Shown here: piece by piece, positions 50,476-62,900 of the stretch
Layout: the number at the start of each line of letters is the position of its first letter
How positions within the stretch are numbered: position 1 is the first letter of the stretch
From: Fragilaria radians
Taxonomy: Eukaryota > Bacillariophyta > Fragilariophyceae > Fragilariales > Fragilariaceae
NCBI GenBank assembly: GCA_900642245.1
Contig: CAAAJI010000007.1
Coordinates: 572,235 to 636,234, forward strand
Length of the DNA: 64,000 bases
Direction of reading: 5' to 3'
Made by a program: the position numbers and the translations under genes
The notes under the pieces: generated by a model
Database searches by the model: none
The model's input: the letters and a program-made list of their open reading frames with translations, nothing else
What the model was told of the DNA's origin: nothing

Positions 50476-53400
50476 GGTTAATTATCATAAAAAGATATGC
50501 AAATAAATGTCCACTTGAGCAAATAAAAAATAGGGACACTATATACTCGTAACTAACAGTAAAATACATGCAGGTAGCAACCCATAATGCCTTTTTCAAT
50601 AAATGTTAAAGAAAGGAATCACGAATGTAGGCAGCGGTTATATATTACAATTCGAGTGATGAATTCCATCTAAGGGATCCATCCATACATCCTTTATCAT
50701 TAAGTTCAGAAATCCTGATAATCTTCCTAGAATGAAGAAAAAAATAAGGAGACCCAATAATTCATGGTGTCCTATCTGGGCAGCACTAATTCGCAGGTTC
50801 ATTTGAGCATCATCTTAGAACAGAGACTTTGAAGGATAAACATCAAACAGATATATAAAAATTAACGGCATCCAACCAAAATGACCATGATGTGGCTTAG
50901 TCTTGCACAAGATGATACATGCTGATGTTTCTCTAAGCAAGTATGCATTAGATATGGATTGTTGTTGGATCAACTTCATAAAGAAGACACTGCCTATAAA
51001 AAGACCTAGTTTTACGTGAGTCATTAAAATCTGATGCTTTCATTCTCAAGTATGTGAATAAAAAAGAAGCATTTGAGATATGGATTGCTGCCTTCTAAAA
51101 CGAAGAATCCAACCTATGGCTTGTGGACTGTGGTATAATATACATTTCATATAAAGACTCCATCTAAAACACCCACTTTTTTCTGGCTTCCATGGGATAG
51201 AGTTTACCACAGATTGTCTTAAAGTGTTGCAATCATAAGCAAGTCAACCACTTTTTCTAGGATTCGTTTCAAAGCAACTGGTTTTTTCAATTTTCTTGTC
51301 CTCAATTTCCTGTCCATTGATGGCAATGGCAAAACATTGCATGGAGGGCAGAAAGTCAAAAAAGTCCAAGAAGATAAGATGTTAAAAACGATTGAGCAAA
51401 GCTGTTTGCAAGATAGTATCAGAATGTTGGGCGTCTTTTGGTCTCCGTAATTCCTTTTCTGCATATGTGCCTTCCATACGCTTGCATGTTATGGCTTTTT
51501 GATTCACTTTAGAATCTTTATACTGTATTGGTTTGATGATGTGTAAGATTTATAACTTAAACATTTGATGATGCCTTGTTACTTTAGACTGGATGATACA
51601 GGGAAAAATAGCATTGCTCCAATTAAGTTTACTTGTTTTAAAGTTTGATGAATGCTTATTGTATAGGATAGGTTACGTTTGGTTAGAACTTAAGTACTAG
51701 ATTACTGGATAATGGCAGGGATGTTATTGTGAAGGCTGAATTTTAGTGGAGTATGCTTTGATGGATTGGGTATTGTTGCAATGTATGCATGAAGTGATTC
51801 TCTATCTTTCCTCCTGTTTAGCGTGTAAAACTTTGAAAATGATACAATATTCTTGATGCCAATATATTGCGTTCGTTATTTCAGTAACCAATCAAATAAT
51901 AACAGTATGAGTTATCCGTTGATACCCATTACAACGACTTTCAAGTAGATGAATAATAAATACATGCATATCCACAGTAATATCCGTGATTACAATATAG
52001 AAATTAGGATAATCAAGGGCATCACGTGTTTCAGAGGTTCAGTTCTTATTTGAGACCTAATGTTACCTGTACCCGTTTTTGAAGTATGAAAGGTAAACGG
52101 AAATAAAAGTGCCATACAGGAAAAACAGATAGCTAAAGGCATGATATACTATAACACACAAGACTTTGAGGTATGAATTTGACGATGACAATTTTTGGTC
52201 ATGCAAGGTATGAAACGAATCGATAGGTAAGCCTTCAAGATATCCATTTTTTATGGATTTGTAATAAATAATAGGATACATGTATTTACACATATTTTTC
52301 CAGATATCTACATAATTATCCATGTGATTCTGGTTACAAATTTGGATGAAAATTATAAACAAATGTTTCATCGACTAGATTTAGAAATAGTCAATACTAG
52401 TTAATATTTCTCATGGCGTCCTCTCAACATGGATCACTCTTATAACACTGCATCAACGAAAGAATTCCTTAAATCCTTTGTTGTCATTTATTCTTTTATA
52501 CCCAATATATATATACTATATTGTAATATTATGCATTTCTTGCAGACTCAACATTTCTCAAATTTACTAACCTGAACAAATATCCGAATTAAGGCTGGAT
52601 TTAGTAAAAGAGAAAATCAAAATAACCTTCCTATTTCGAAACGTTTATCCAGTATCTTGAATGACCAATTCATTTACATTTATTAATACTTCTTCTATTG
52701 ATCGGGAGCTGCGCCAAGATATTGACGTGGAGTCCCCAACATTGGCAGACGTGAGCAAGCCCCTTTAGCTAGCTTTGCATCATGTAAGGGTAACTTTGCA
52801 GCGTTTGAAGAATTAGGGAAGTCATTGCAAGTTAGGTGCTTTGATCCTATTCACATTTAGGTTACACTGGTGTACCTGACCATCAGATGGGTACATGAAT
52901 TAAAAAAACGACGACATCCATTCATTCGCATAAAGTCATAGAAAAGAAAGAAAAATTTAGAGAGTGTTGTAAGCAAGCTCTGAAACGTACATAATGTAGA
53001 AAGATATCTTCCCAGGATATCTTATCATAGTCTTTACAAACCATAGGTATCGCTTGAATGCATCAGAAAGTGTCTTAACCTGGCAATTACCTATTGAAGA
53101 AAGTAAAGTAACTTCCCGGAAAGAAGGATTTATGGCAGATAACGTATCCCAACTGGGCATAGCTAAAATATAGATTAGAAGACGTAGCATCCTCACTTCT
53201 CTCTGATGTAACGCCAAACTCCCATTGCATACTGTCTTCGCCTTTAAAGGTAGGGCAATAACTATGGGCTAAATTAAATTGACTCTACCTCAATTCTCCA
53301 TGGAGCGAATTGACGGATATGAAATTCTTTGTTATAGAGATAAAGTATGCACATCCTTCGATTAAGCTGTTGAATTATTTCGTCTTACTCATGAAATCCT

Positions 53401-54307
53401 TTACACATTAAGATTGCAGAATCTGGCCCTATTGTTACGGTCTATGAGAATTTAGTGAGTCCTTTGATGATAACGAGTCCATCCGAAATACACTCTCTTC
53501 TTTTAATCAACATGATAGATTGAGTCACAGGCTACTTTGAATTGTCAAAGAAAGTAGGCCACTTTCATCCAGGATTTATTTGATAGTACCTGATTAGCCT
53601 TGTATCCATCCATTTTTTGCTATTTTCAATAGAGGCATGTTCAAACTTGACATTAAAATAATGTGTGTGAGTTATGGGATGAAAGCCTGATTAGAACTCC
53701 ACAAGCAAGTTCAATAGTTGAGCGGGGTATAGAGTTAGTTGTATATGACATACTCAGATGAAGACTGTCCCCAATAAATGTGCGCTTGGTGAAGGAATGA
53801 TTAAATAGATTTATTAGAAGCAAATTGAAATTGAATTTTAAAAAGAAAACATGATACATCCAAGTATAGAAGTAGGAACTATCTGAATTCGCAGTAATTT
53901 ATCATTGTTTTTCTTGTCAATATTCAGAGCACCGGTTACTTTTGGGCTTTAGGGGATTGTAAATTGTAAAGTTACAATTGTTATAAAATACAATCTTTGG
54001 TAATGATTCTGTGACATATATATCCATAACGTCATCACGAAGTTCATATATTGAGTAAAATTTCCAATCATGGAGCAAAAAGATTATGCGTTACATGAGT
54101 GAACCAAGTACAAAGCGCTGGATTGGGTAGAAATTATATCGCTGAAAATTGATCCGTTCAATTACGGTAGCAAAATTGTTACTATGCTTGCATCCAAATA
54201 ATCAATCATCTTTTGCCGTTGACATTCCTGAGTCTCGTATAACGGTTGAAGTGGATAGCGATTTTTTGCAACGTGGGACTGTCGTCTTCAACAAATCAAA
54301 GAAGTTG
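50476..54307. other. Gene-free block of 3.8 kb
   Basis: AT-rich, with only short open frames (up to about 100 codons) and none that look coding. A short AT run lies near 52505-52520. The frame of the protease at 54308 is open upstream to about 54149 without an ATG, so a 5' exon or a long leader may be present at the right end. Confidence 0.4.
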
Positions 54308-55936
54308 ATGAGGAATATGTGTCGACAATCAATGCAACGCGATAGGATACAAGCGCCATGGTTTTATATTCTGTGTGGATTGACTATATTTCTTTTCTTT
54401 TTCGTTGTGTTGCAAATAAATCATAAGGAAAGTAAATTAAATAGTCAAGGTGTTCCAATGAAATCAGTCAGTGAAAGCATTGCAGACTCAGAAACGTTCA
54501 TATTTGCCCCAGTTACAACAAACGCCACGGAGGAGTCTTCAATGCTAGGCTTCATTAAGCCTGAAAGAATTGCGATTCAACGAGAACTAATTGATTTGAG
54601 ACATGTATTCGACGAATGGATACTTCTACATGACAAGAAATACGGATCAAAGGAAGAAAAGGAACATAGATTCAACATTTGGAAAGAAAACCACTATAAA
54701 ACGGAAGAAAAGAACGATAGACACGGGCCGTGTAAAATGACAAATAAGCCCGTGTTTGGATCGAATGTCTTCAAAGATTTGACTCAGGACGAATTTCAAT
54801 CTAAGTTCTTGACAGGATACACGGGACCCAAGTCCGATCATTTATACAATCGGAGGACCAAAGAAGGGAATGCGGTACGATCTGTTTTGGACCCAAGAAA
54901 TGGCCCTTATGCGAGTATCCACCTTCCTAGAACTCAAGAAAAAGAATTCAAAAAATCGGAATCACATGGAAGAATTCTGGGATTTAGTGCCTCATATAGT
55001 GGAAGCTGCACATGGTACGATGTATCTTGTTGGTTACGCCTTTTTGTCAGTAAATATGGATACCGAATTGGCGGCACTATGGAACCAAGGTATGATGCAA
55101 ATGTGTATCCATCTGCAGTGGACTGGAGGGAAAAGGGGGTAGTCACCAGTATCCACAGTCAAGGCAACTGCGGTGCATGCTGGGCAATTACAGCAGTTGA
55201 GACAATTGAATCGGGTTACGCTATTCATACTGGCACCTTATATGACTTATCTGAGACTGAAGTCATTATTTGTGAAGAATCTTGTGATTTATGTGAGGGT
55301 GGGTGGCCTCAGAATGCATACGAATATGCTATGAAGCACAAGGGTCTCCCATTGGAAAAAACGATGTCATATAACGGCGATTATTTGTTAGAACTCACTT
55401 ACTCCAAAGGTAGTGAGAGCTCGTCATACTATAAATCAGCTATTCAGAATCTTTGTCCTTCAGACGATAAGCAAGGGAGTAATAGGTATGGGTCCATTGG
55501 AGGTTACGGGTATTCGACTGATCGATGTATTTGTTATTCTGATGGTACTGGATGTAACTGTGAAAAGCAAAATGAAAAATTAGCTTTACAAAATATTGCG
55601 GCGTACGGTCCTGCAACTGTTTGTCTTGATGCCTCTCTTTGGCAAGACTATTCCGGTGGCATCATAACATCAGATCTTGGGTGTGGCTCAGCATTTTTGG
55701 ATATGAACCATTGCGTTCAGGCCGTTGGATACGCGTATACAGATAGCAGTAATCAAAATGAAAAGAATAGTCATAGTCGGGATGGTTCAAGGGATAATAA
55801 AGGCCGAGAAGGGTATTGGATTATTCGTAACCAATGGTCTGAATACTGGGGAATGAATGGATATGCGTTTGTCGCAATGGGAGCAAATACGTGCGGTGTT
55901 CTAAATGATATGACTAATGTATTCATGAAAAATTGA
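54308..55936 (+). CDS. Membrane-anchored papain-family (C1A) cysteine protease
   Basis: 542 aa from ATG 54308; the frame is open 53 codons upstream but only from a TTG. A single hydrophobic helix (FYILCGLTIFLFFFVVL, about aa 18-35) after a basic N-terminus predicts a type II signal anchor. An I29 inhibitor prodomain follows (about 100-180: FDEWILLHDKKYGSKEEKEHRFNIW is the diagnostic region, with NVFKDLTQDEF after it). The mature enzyme starts near YPSAVDWREKG. The active site is complete: the Gln of QGNCGACW, Cys291, His468 in MNHCVQAVGY and Asn508 in RNQWSEYWG. Extra Cys-rich inserts (CEESCDLCEGG, CICYSDGTGCNCE) and a long loop after the His set it apart from typical cathepsins. It is probably a vacuolar or lysosomal endopeptidase that is released after cleavage of its anchor. 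Confidence 0.9.
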   Translation: MRNMCRQSMQRDRIQAPWFYILCGLTIFLFFFVVLQINHKESKLNSQGVPMKSVSESIADSETFIFAPVTTNATEESSMLGFIKPERIAIQRELIDLRHVFDEWILLHDKKYGSKEEKEHRFNIWKENHYKTEEKNDRHGPCKMTNKPVFGSNVFKDLTQDEFQSKFLTGYTGPKSDHLYNRRTKEGNAVRSVLDPRNGPYASIHLPRTQEKEFKKSESHGRILGFSASYSGSCTWYDVSCWLRLFVSKYGYRIGGTMEPRYDANVYPSAVDWREKGVVTSIHSQGNCGACWAITAVETIESGYAIHTGTLYDLSETEVIICEESCDLCEGGWPQNAYEYAMKHKGLPLEKTMSYNGDYLLELTYSKGSESSSYYKSAIQNLCPSDDKQGSNRYGSIGGYGYSTDRCICYSDGTGCNCEKQNEKLALQNIAAYGPATVCLDASLWQDYSGGIITSDLGCGSAFLDMNHCVQAVGYAYTDSSNQNEKNSHSRDGSRDNKGREGYWIIRNQWSEYWGMNGYAFVAMGANTCGVLNDMTNVFMKN

Positions 55937-56921
55937 AGATAAAAGGCATTCTTGCAACTAAATCTACTCCGCAAAATCAGATATGGATGACTAATAATGA
56001 CAAAAGTAGGTACCCAAATACCATCGTTTCATATTTCTTAAACTTGCTAAGATAATTGATGTTCTTGCATTCTTTGCAAATACTAAATTTCATGTCTCCT
56101 CTATGGCTTCCGCCGTTGAAAGATTAAACCAACTCTGCATACACTATCCCTTTTGAATTAACAACCTGTAGCATCTTCTTCTGACTCTTCATCTGTCTTG
56201 GGAATCAAAAGCTTTCTCAATAATAATCTTTTCAAAGTTTTCTTGCTATAGTATTGTTAGTTAATAATCTAAATGATTTTCGGACATTACTGAGTCCGTG
56301 TTATTACCTATTTAGTGTGTATCAGAAATTGCTGAATCATTATTCGACTTACCCTCACTATTTGATAATCTTCTGACAATTGTATTTATTCTCAAACTAT
56401 AGTAAACATTCCACAGGAGAATCCGTTAGAAAACTTGCGTTCAACTTCCTTTCATTAAATCTTATTTTGGTACCATCTCTTTAATAAGGGACAAAGTGCA
56501 TAACAAATTGCGTTAAACAGTATGGGCTGCCGTTTCACCACCCAAAATCCTTTGGAGAATAATGGCCAGAAATGCAGTCTAGGGATGTCTAAACACTGTC
56601 ATTTTAACGCCAAAAGTGACTGGTATGATATTTTAGTTTATTTCACCCTTACAAGCCTAGTTAATGAAGGTTATAAGAGTACAGTCAAGTGGATTTGTTC
56701 CTGTTTCTCATTAAATCATGCTACTGACCACTGAGGGGTATAGAATGCTAAATATGACAGCAAAACAGGCCATCAAATTGCAAGAAACTACTGACATAAG
56801 TTCTTGCTGAAGAGGATTATTGGCTTAAAGGAATATTGAGTACTAACGTAGAGAGCAAAAGGTTTTGAATCAAGCAAAAGATCTGTTAAATTTAACCATT
56901 ACCTGATGGAAACTGGGCAAA
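55937..56921. other. Convergent 3' spacer, 1 kb
   Basis: Between the protease stop and the stop of the giant IQ-motif gene. A 70-codon frame at 56522-56734 has no recognisable feature. Nothing else was seen. Confidence 0.4.
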
Positions 56922-59900
56922 TCATCTTTGGGGCCTTGCTATTCCAATTTTGTTTTGAGCAAGATTCTTCAAACGATGCAATGCATTAGATTCCATTGCT
57001 TTCAAGATCTCTAATTCTTCATCATGAATTCTTTGCTCAATAGTCTGCAAATTCCTAGTTTCGAATCGCATCGTCTGGCTTTCTCTATCGATGGGAAACA
57101 TTATGGCTTGATTTTGAATGCTAGTATGTGAGACTTCCTTGTCGTTAACTCGCGATACCTTGGCATTATTCTGACGTAAAGACTTTCGAGGTTCTACATT
57201 TTCTGATTCATATTCCGTGATCTCCTTTTCTCGGGGTTGAATTCCATCTCTTGTACCATCGGCTTTGTTGTCAATAAAGCTACTGAATGTGTTGATATTA
57301 TAATGATGACGGCATAGAAAGGAACGGAAAAGAGCTTGGATTTTCATTATCGATATACGGAGTTGAAATAGGTGGCGTCGACGAACAAAACCACGATATC
57401 GAGCTTGTATCCTGGTTGCCATCAACTCAAGCCCTTTTTGTTTCAAAAATAGACGGTAGCCTCTTTGAATGATAACAGCTTTCTGAGTCACAACTGAAAT
57501 GATAAATTTTACGTCTTGATTCGAAACGTTAGATAACTGAATAAGCTTTAAGACAAAAAATGTCCTTTTCGAAAGAAATCGTCTCACTACACATTGAATC
57601 AGAGTAGCAGATAGATCGAGACCAGATTTCGTTGCCTTGCATAATTTCATCAGAGCATGATCCACGAACCAAAGGCGCAAAGTCTTTATTCGATCGATCA
57701 ATTTACGTGAATCACGAAAATGATTGAGCGCTATCGAGGTACCTGATCTGCGAAGCTTTCCTCGGAGGCTTCTTTTTAGTAAAACAACTGATGACACAAC
57801 ATTCAGGAGACAATCATTTATCTTCCAAGTGAAAAAAGCGTGTTGAATAGCCAAAGCAGCGTTCTTCTGATAGAGGAACAAATCTCGTGCAAGTTTAGAT
57901 CTAATGACCGCTTGAATAAGAGGTAAAGATGCATGAAATCTATGATCTATTAGGAAGTCGTTCTTTTCTAATGAGTGAACAGATCCGGAAAATTCAGAGT
58001 TCGCATAATTGCCATCAAGACGATTTGAAGTGTACAAAATACGACGGATCCATCGCTGTAACTTCCTTGCAGCCGACATTGTTACAACTGCATGACGCTT
58101 CATTATCATTCGACGGAAAAACTTTTGAATAATTATTGCACTGAAGCGACTACGACGAAACTCTTGCCTTGCTAGAAGCCCTCGAATGATGGCCTGGATA
58201 AACAACGTGTATCGGTATGCTCGTGCAAAACGAACCTTCTGTATGAAACACCTTACTAAGGACTGTATCACAATCATAGCATGTGTGCGAAAACTAGACT
58301 CATCGCGCCGAACCTTTTCCAAGATGTATCGACTCCAACTCCTCTGAATCTTAATTGCAGCACTTTTCATACTCAGGAAATATACTCTTGCGTATGTACC
58401 ACGCGAGATACTTTGTATCAAAATACAGCTTGATTTCTGATGCAGAAAAACTCGATATGCAAGAAAACAACGAATCAACGACTGCAATCTTATGACGAAG
58501 TTCCGACAAAACAATAGGCGATTTCTTTGTCTGTAGCCTCTGTAAATGGCCTGTACCATGATAGCACTTGACTGAATGAAGACAGCATGTCGCCTTTGCA
58601 TTAGCTGTCGCGCTCGACTGTGTATCCATGTTCTTTGGATTTTGATTGCTGACACCAATAGCCTTTTCCTGGTTTGTCTCACTAGGGAACCGCGAATCAA
58701 ACGCTGAAGTAGAATAATGTAGCTTCTCCGTTTCAAATATCTTTGCCTTGCAATTAGTGCCCGAGACATTGATTGAAGATACAAAGCACTCTTTCGAGAA
58801 TGCAAATATCTATTCCGTGCTTTGTAACATCGGAACCTAGATTGCAAGGCTGTTGCTGCAACTACCAACTTCAATGAACTTTCTTCATTTCGCCTTCCTT
58901 CCGCAATACGACGGAACCATCGCTGTAGCTTCCTTGCAGCCGACATTGCTACACTTGCGTGACACTTGATTATCATTCGACGGAAAAACTTTTGGATAAT
59001 TATTGCACTGAAGCGATTATGACGAAACGCTTGCCTTGCGAGAAACCCTCGAACGACGGCCTGGATAAACAACGTGTATCGGTATGCTCGTGCAAAACGA
59101 ACCTTCTGTATGAAACATCTCACTAAGGACTGTATCACAATCGTAACGTGTGTGCGAAAACTAGACTCATCGCGCCGAACCTTTTCCACGATGAATTGAC
59201 TCCAACTCCTCTGAATCTTAACTGCAGCACTTTTCATACTCAGGAAATATACTCTTGCGTATGTACCACGCATGATACTTTGCAGCAAAATACAGCTTGA
59301 TTTCTGATGCTGAAAAACTCGATATGCAAGAAAACAACGAATCAACGACTGCAATCTTATGACGAAGTTCCGACAAAACAATAAGCGATTTCTTTGTCTG
59401 TAGCCTCTGTAAATGGCCTGTACCATGATAGCACTTGACTGAATGAAGACAGCATGTTGACTTTGCATTAGCTTTCTCGCTCGACTGTGTATCCATGTTC
59501 TTTGGATTTTGATTGCTGACACCAATAGCCTTTTCCTGGTTTGTCTCACTAGGGAACCTCGAATCAATCGCTGAAGTAGAATAATGTAGCTTCTCCGTTT
59601 CAAATATCTTTGCCTTGCAATTAGTGCCCGAGACATTGATTGAAGATACAAAGCACACTTTCGAGAAAGCAAATATCTATTCCGTGATTTGTAATATCGG
59701 AACCTAGATTGCAAGGCTGTTACTGCAACTACCAACTTCAATGAACTTTCTTCATTTCGCCTTCCTTCCGCAATACGACGGATCCATTGCTGTAACTTCC
59801 TTGCAGCCGACATTGCTACAATTGCATGACACTTGATTATCATTCGACGGAAAAACTTTTGAATAATTATTGCACTGAAGCGATTACGACGAAACTCTTG

Positions 59901-62900
59901 CCTTGCTAGAAGCCCTCGAATGACGGCCTGGATAAACAACGTGTATCGGTATACTCGTGCAAAACGAACCTTCTGTATGAAACATCTTACTAAGGACTGT
60001 ATCACAATCGTAGCATGTGTGCGAAAACTAGACTCATTGCACCGAACCTTTTCCACGATGCATTGACTCCAACTCCTCTGAATCTTAATTGCAGCACTTT
60101 TCATACTCAGGAAGTATACTCTTGCGTATGTACCACGCATGATACTTTGTATCAAAATACAGCTTGATTTCTGACGCTGAAAAACTCTATATGCAAGAAA
60201 ACAACGAATCAACGACTGCAATCTTATGACGAAGTTCCGACAAAACAATAGGCGATTTCTTTGTCTGTAGCCTCTGTAAATGGCCTGTACCACGATAGCA
60301 CTTGACTGAATGAAGACAGCATGCTGACTTTGCATTAGCTGTCGCGCTCGACTGTGTATCCATGTTCTTTGGATTTTGATTGCTGCCAGTCTAACTTTAT
60401 TCATTTTTCGTTTCAAGAGATGCCTGCGCATGAAACGCTGCAAAGTAGTTATGAAAAATTTTCTCGATTTATACTTGCGAAAGAGTGATTGGATTAAAAT
60501 TGCATTCCTGTGTTGATTGGCATTACTGCTGTTTTGGTTTCGAGTTATAAGATTAGATTGTTTGATCGATACTGAGTTATAATCTGATGAAATGCCTATC
60601 AAGGTTTGTCTTGCATTTACATCTTCCTCTGTTGTAAGTGATTGCGATCCGTGATATGCTGAATCTGTTAAAAGATAAGTCTGATTGAGGCTATGCTTTT
60701 TGCCCCTAATTTCGACACGACGAAAGAAGTTTCTGCGATCTTTGCGTCCTCGGAATAAAGCTTGAATTAAGACAATGCTTTTGCGAATTTTCAAGTAAAC
60801 TTTTCGCTGTTTCTTGCTTCGAAACAAATACTGTAAATATTCTACTAGAGAGTCCACAACATTATTTCTTGACCTTTCCACTATTTCGTATGATTTGTGA
60901 CTTTCTTTCAATGCAATTTCCTTTGTATTAATGATCTCCTTTGAAGACGACATCGTTTTGCATTTTAGCTTGTATCTTCGAGCACAGCGCTGGATTATTT
61001 TGATGTAGTGACGTTTCTTTAAATATGAGCTTCTTGTCAAACATCCTCGAAACATGGACTGGAGGAAAACAACTGATGGCTCGAGTGATCTAATTTCTTC
61101 CTTCGTATATGAAATTTTGAAATACTTGCTACCGTATTTTAAATCAAAATCTTGGTTAGAAAAGAAAGATGGTACTTGCGTATCGACAACAGGCTGAATT
61201 GGAGTAACTTGAAGATCAAGTAAAGTTGGATTCAAACCCTCTGCTATCTGAGTTTGCTTTTCTTGCATCATGGTTGGAGAATAGAACATCAATTGACATG
61301 GAACGATTGGAGATGAAACTACGTCTTTCTCACTCTTAGTTTGATCGGATTTCGATGTTTCGGGATTGAGGAGCAAACGCCACCACCTTTGAATCGAAAA
61401 TGCGCTGTGAGTAAGGAGCAGCTTCTGATCGCGCTCCAGAATACTTTCCAATGCTGCCTTTATGAACTTCATCGCAACTTTTCTTTGTCCCCATGACATT
61501 GTGGTCAATGATCTTGTAGCTTCGCACCTCAAGTGTACTATACATGAGTCAAGGTGACGCCAACCCTTGTGATCATAATAGATTCCGACTTCACGTTCCC
61601 ACGCTATTATGATCGAATGACTATGGATTTCGATCGCATCCGTAAGCCACCAGCAATCAACCTGGCCGATGGCTTTCGAAATAGCCAAGAGCCTAAGTTT
61701 CTTCAATAAAGTTGTACTAGATTTAACTGAAACTCCAAAATTCACAATGGTTCGAAATGATGTAAGTAACGCCGAGCAAATCTTAATTTGTGCGCGATGA
61801 GACCTCCAGGCGCATTGAATTCGTGTGGCAGCATTTATTTTTCGAATAACTGGCGAAAACGATGTTTTTTTTAGGAGAAGGTGCGTGAATTCGACTTGTT
61901 GAAGAAATGCTAGTTCTTTCAGGCGTTTCCGTGACACTAAGATTCTAACCCACTTCTGGATGATAGAAGCACACGAATTCAAAAGCTTGGAATAATCTTT
62001 TTCAATGGTTTTTGCCAATGTGAATCTAATAATATGGGAAGCTAGCTTGCCAGAGCTCCAATCTCTCATAAAATTTGGCAACAGAGCAGAGGCCTTCAAC
62101 CCAACGACAACAATAACTAGTAATGCTTGACCGCATTTATCGATTTCCACGAGAACTTCCTTGCCCCATTCAAGCGAGACTCTATTCTTGACTATTGCAA
62201 AAGAGTGCACGTTCCTTAAGTTAGTAACTTGCGGCATTACTTTTTCCAGACTTTTCACACCAAGTTTTAGGAGGTTGACTGAGATAAAGGTTTCTGAATC
62301 CTGACAATCGTAAGTCATCCACCATCCTAACAGAACTTTTCCTATCAAATTTCTCTCCGCTTTGTATCTTCTCCACAGGGTTTGAAATAATCCAGCAGCA
62401 TGCGAAGTTTTTTGCATTCGCGTGGATTTTGCTAGGAATTGACGAACAGCATTCTGGATTCTCCCGGCAAGATGTATTACATCATATCTCTCAGGCTCGA
62501 CTTTTGATTTCTTTTTAAACGATGCTGAGAAAGGATGCAAGTCTTTCGTAGTTCTAAGTTTCTTGTATTCTGGTCTAGTGGGTTCTTGGTGTGAGGATGA
62601 GGATTCATGACAGGTAAGAAAGCTACTGGTTGCAAGGCAAGATTCCACTCCACTGGAAACGCTGTAAAATGATTCACTCATGCTCGAACTATCGCATGTA
62701 GTAACTTTGGCTGAGTGATAACTTCCGACTGTTTCAAATGCACTGCTATCATCATCATTAATTGATGATGGAGTGGTTTCACTAAGACAAGCCTGAGTTT
62801 TGTTATTGGTTTTATCTGATTGCACTTTTCCTCCTTTCGATCGCCGTGTAAGTTTTTTTTCTTTTGGGCTTTTGAATGAAGCCAAAAGCGAGGCCGTGGA

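Noticed and set aside
50815..51464. Two similar short stretches around GATATGGATTG (about 50953 and 51080), considered as a retroelement trace
   Set aside because: Similarity covers only about a dozen bases, and no reverse transcriptase, integrase or long terminal repeat was found.
56522..56734. 70-codon frame between the protease and IQ genes
   Set aside because: Too short, no motif and probably within 3' untranslated sequence.
58351..59658. Repeated minus-strand frames of 92 and 146 codons inside the IQ gene
   Set aside because: They lie in another frame of the 867-bp repeats and resemble each other only because the DNA is duplicated.
58041..60385. CRISPR-like direct repeats considered for the periodic block
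   Set aside because: The repeats are 867 bp, contiguous and in frame inside a protein gene, with no spacers. The genome is eukaryotic.
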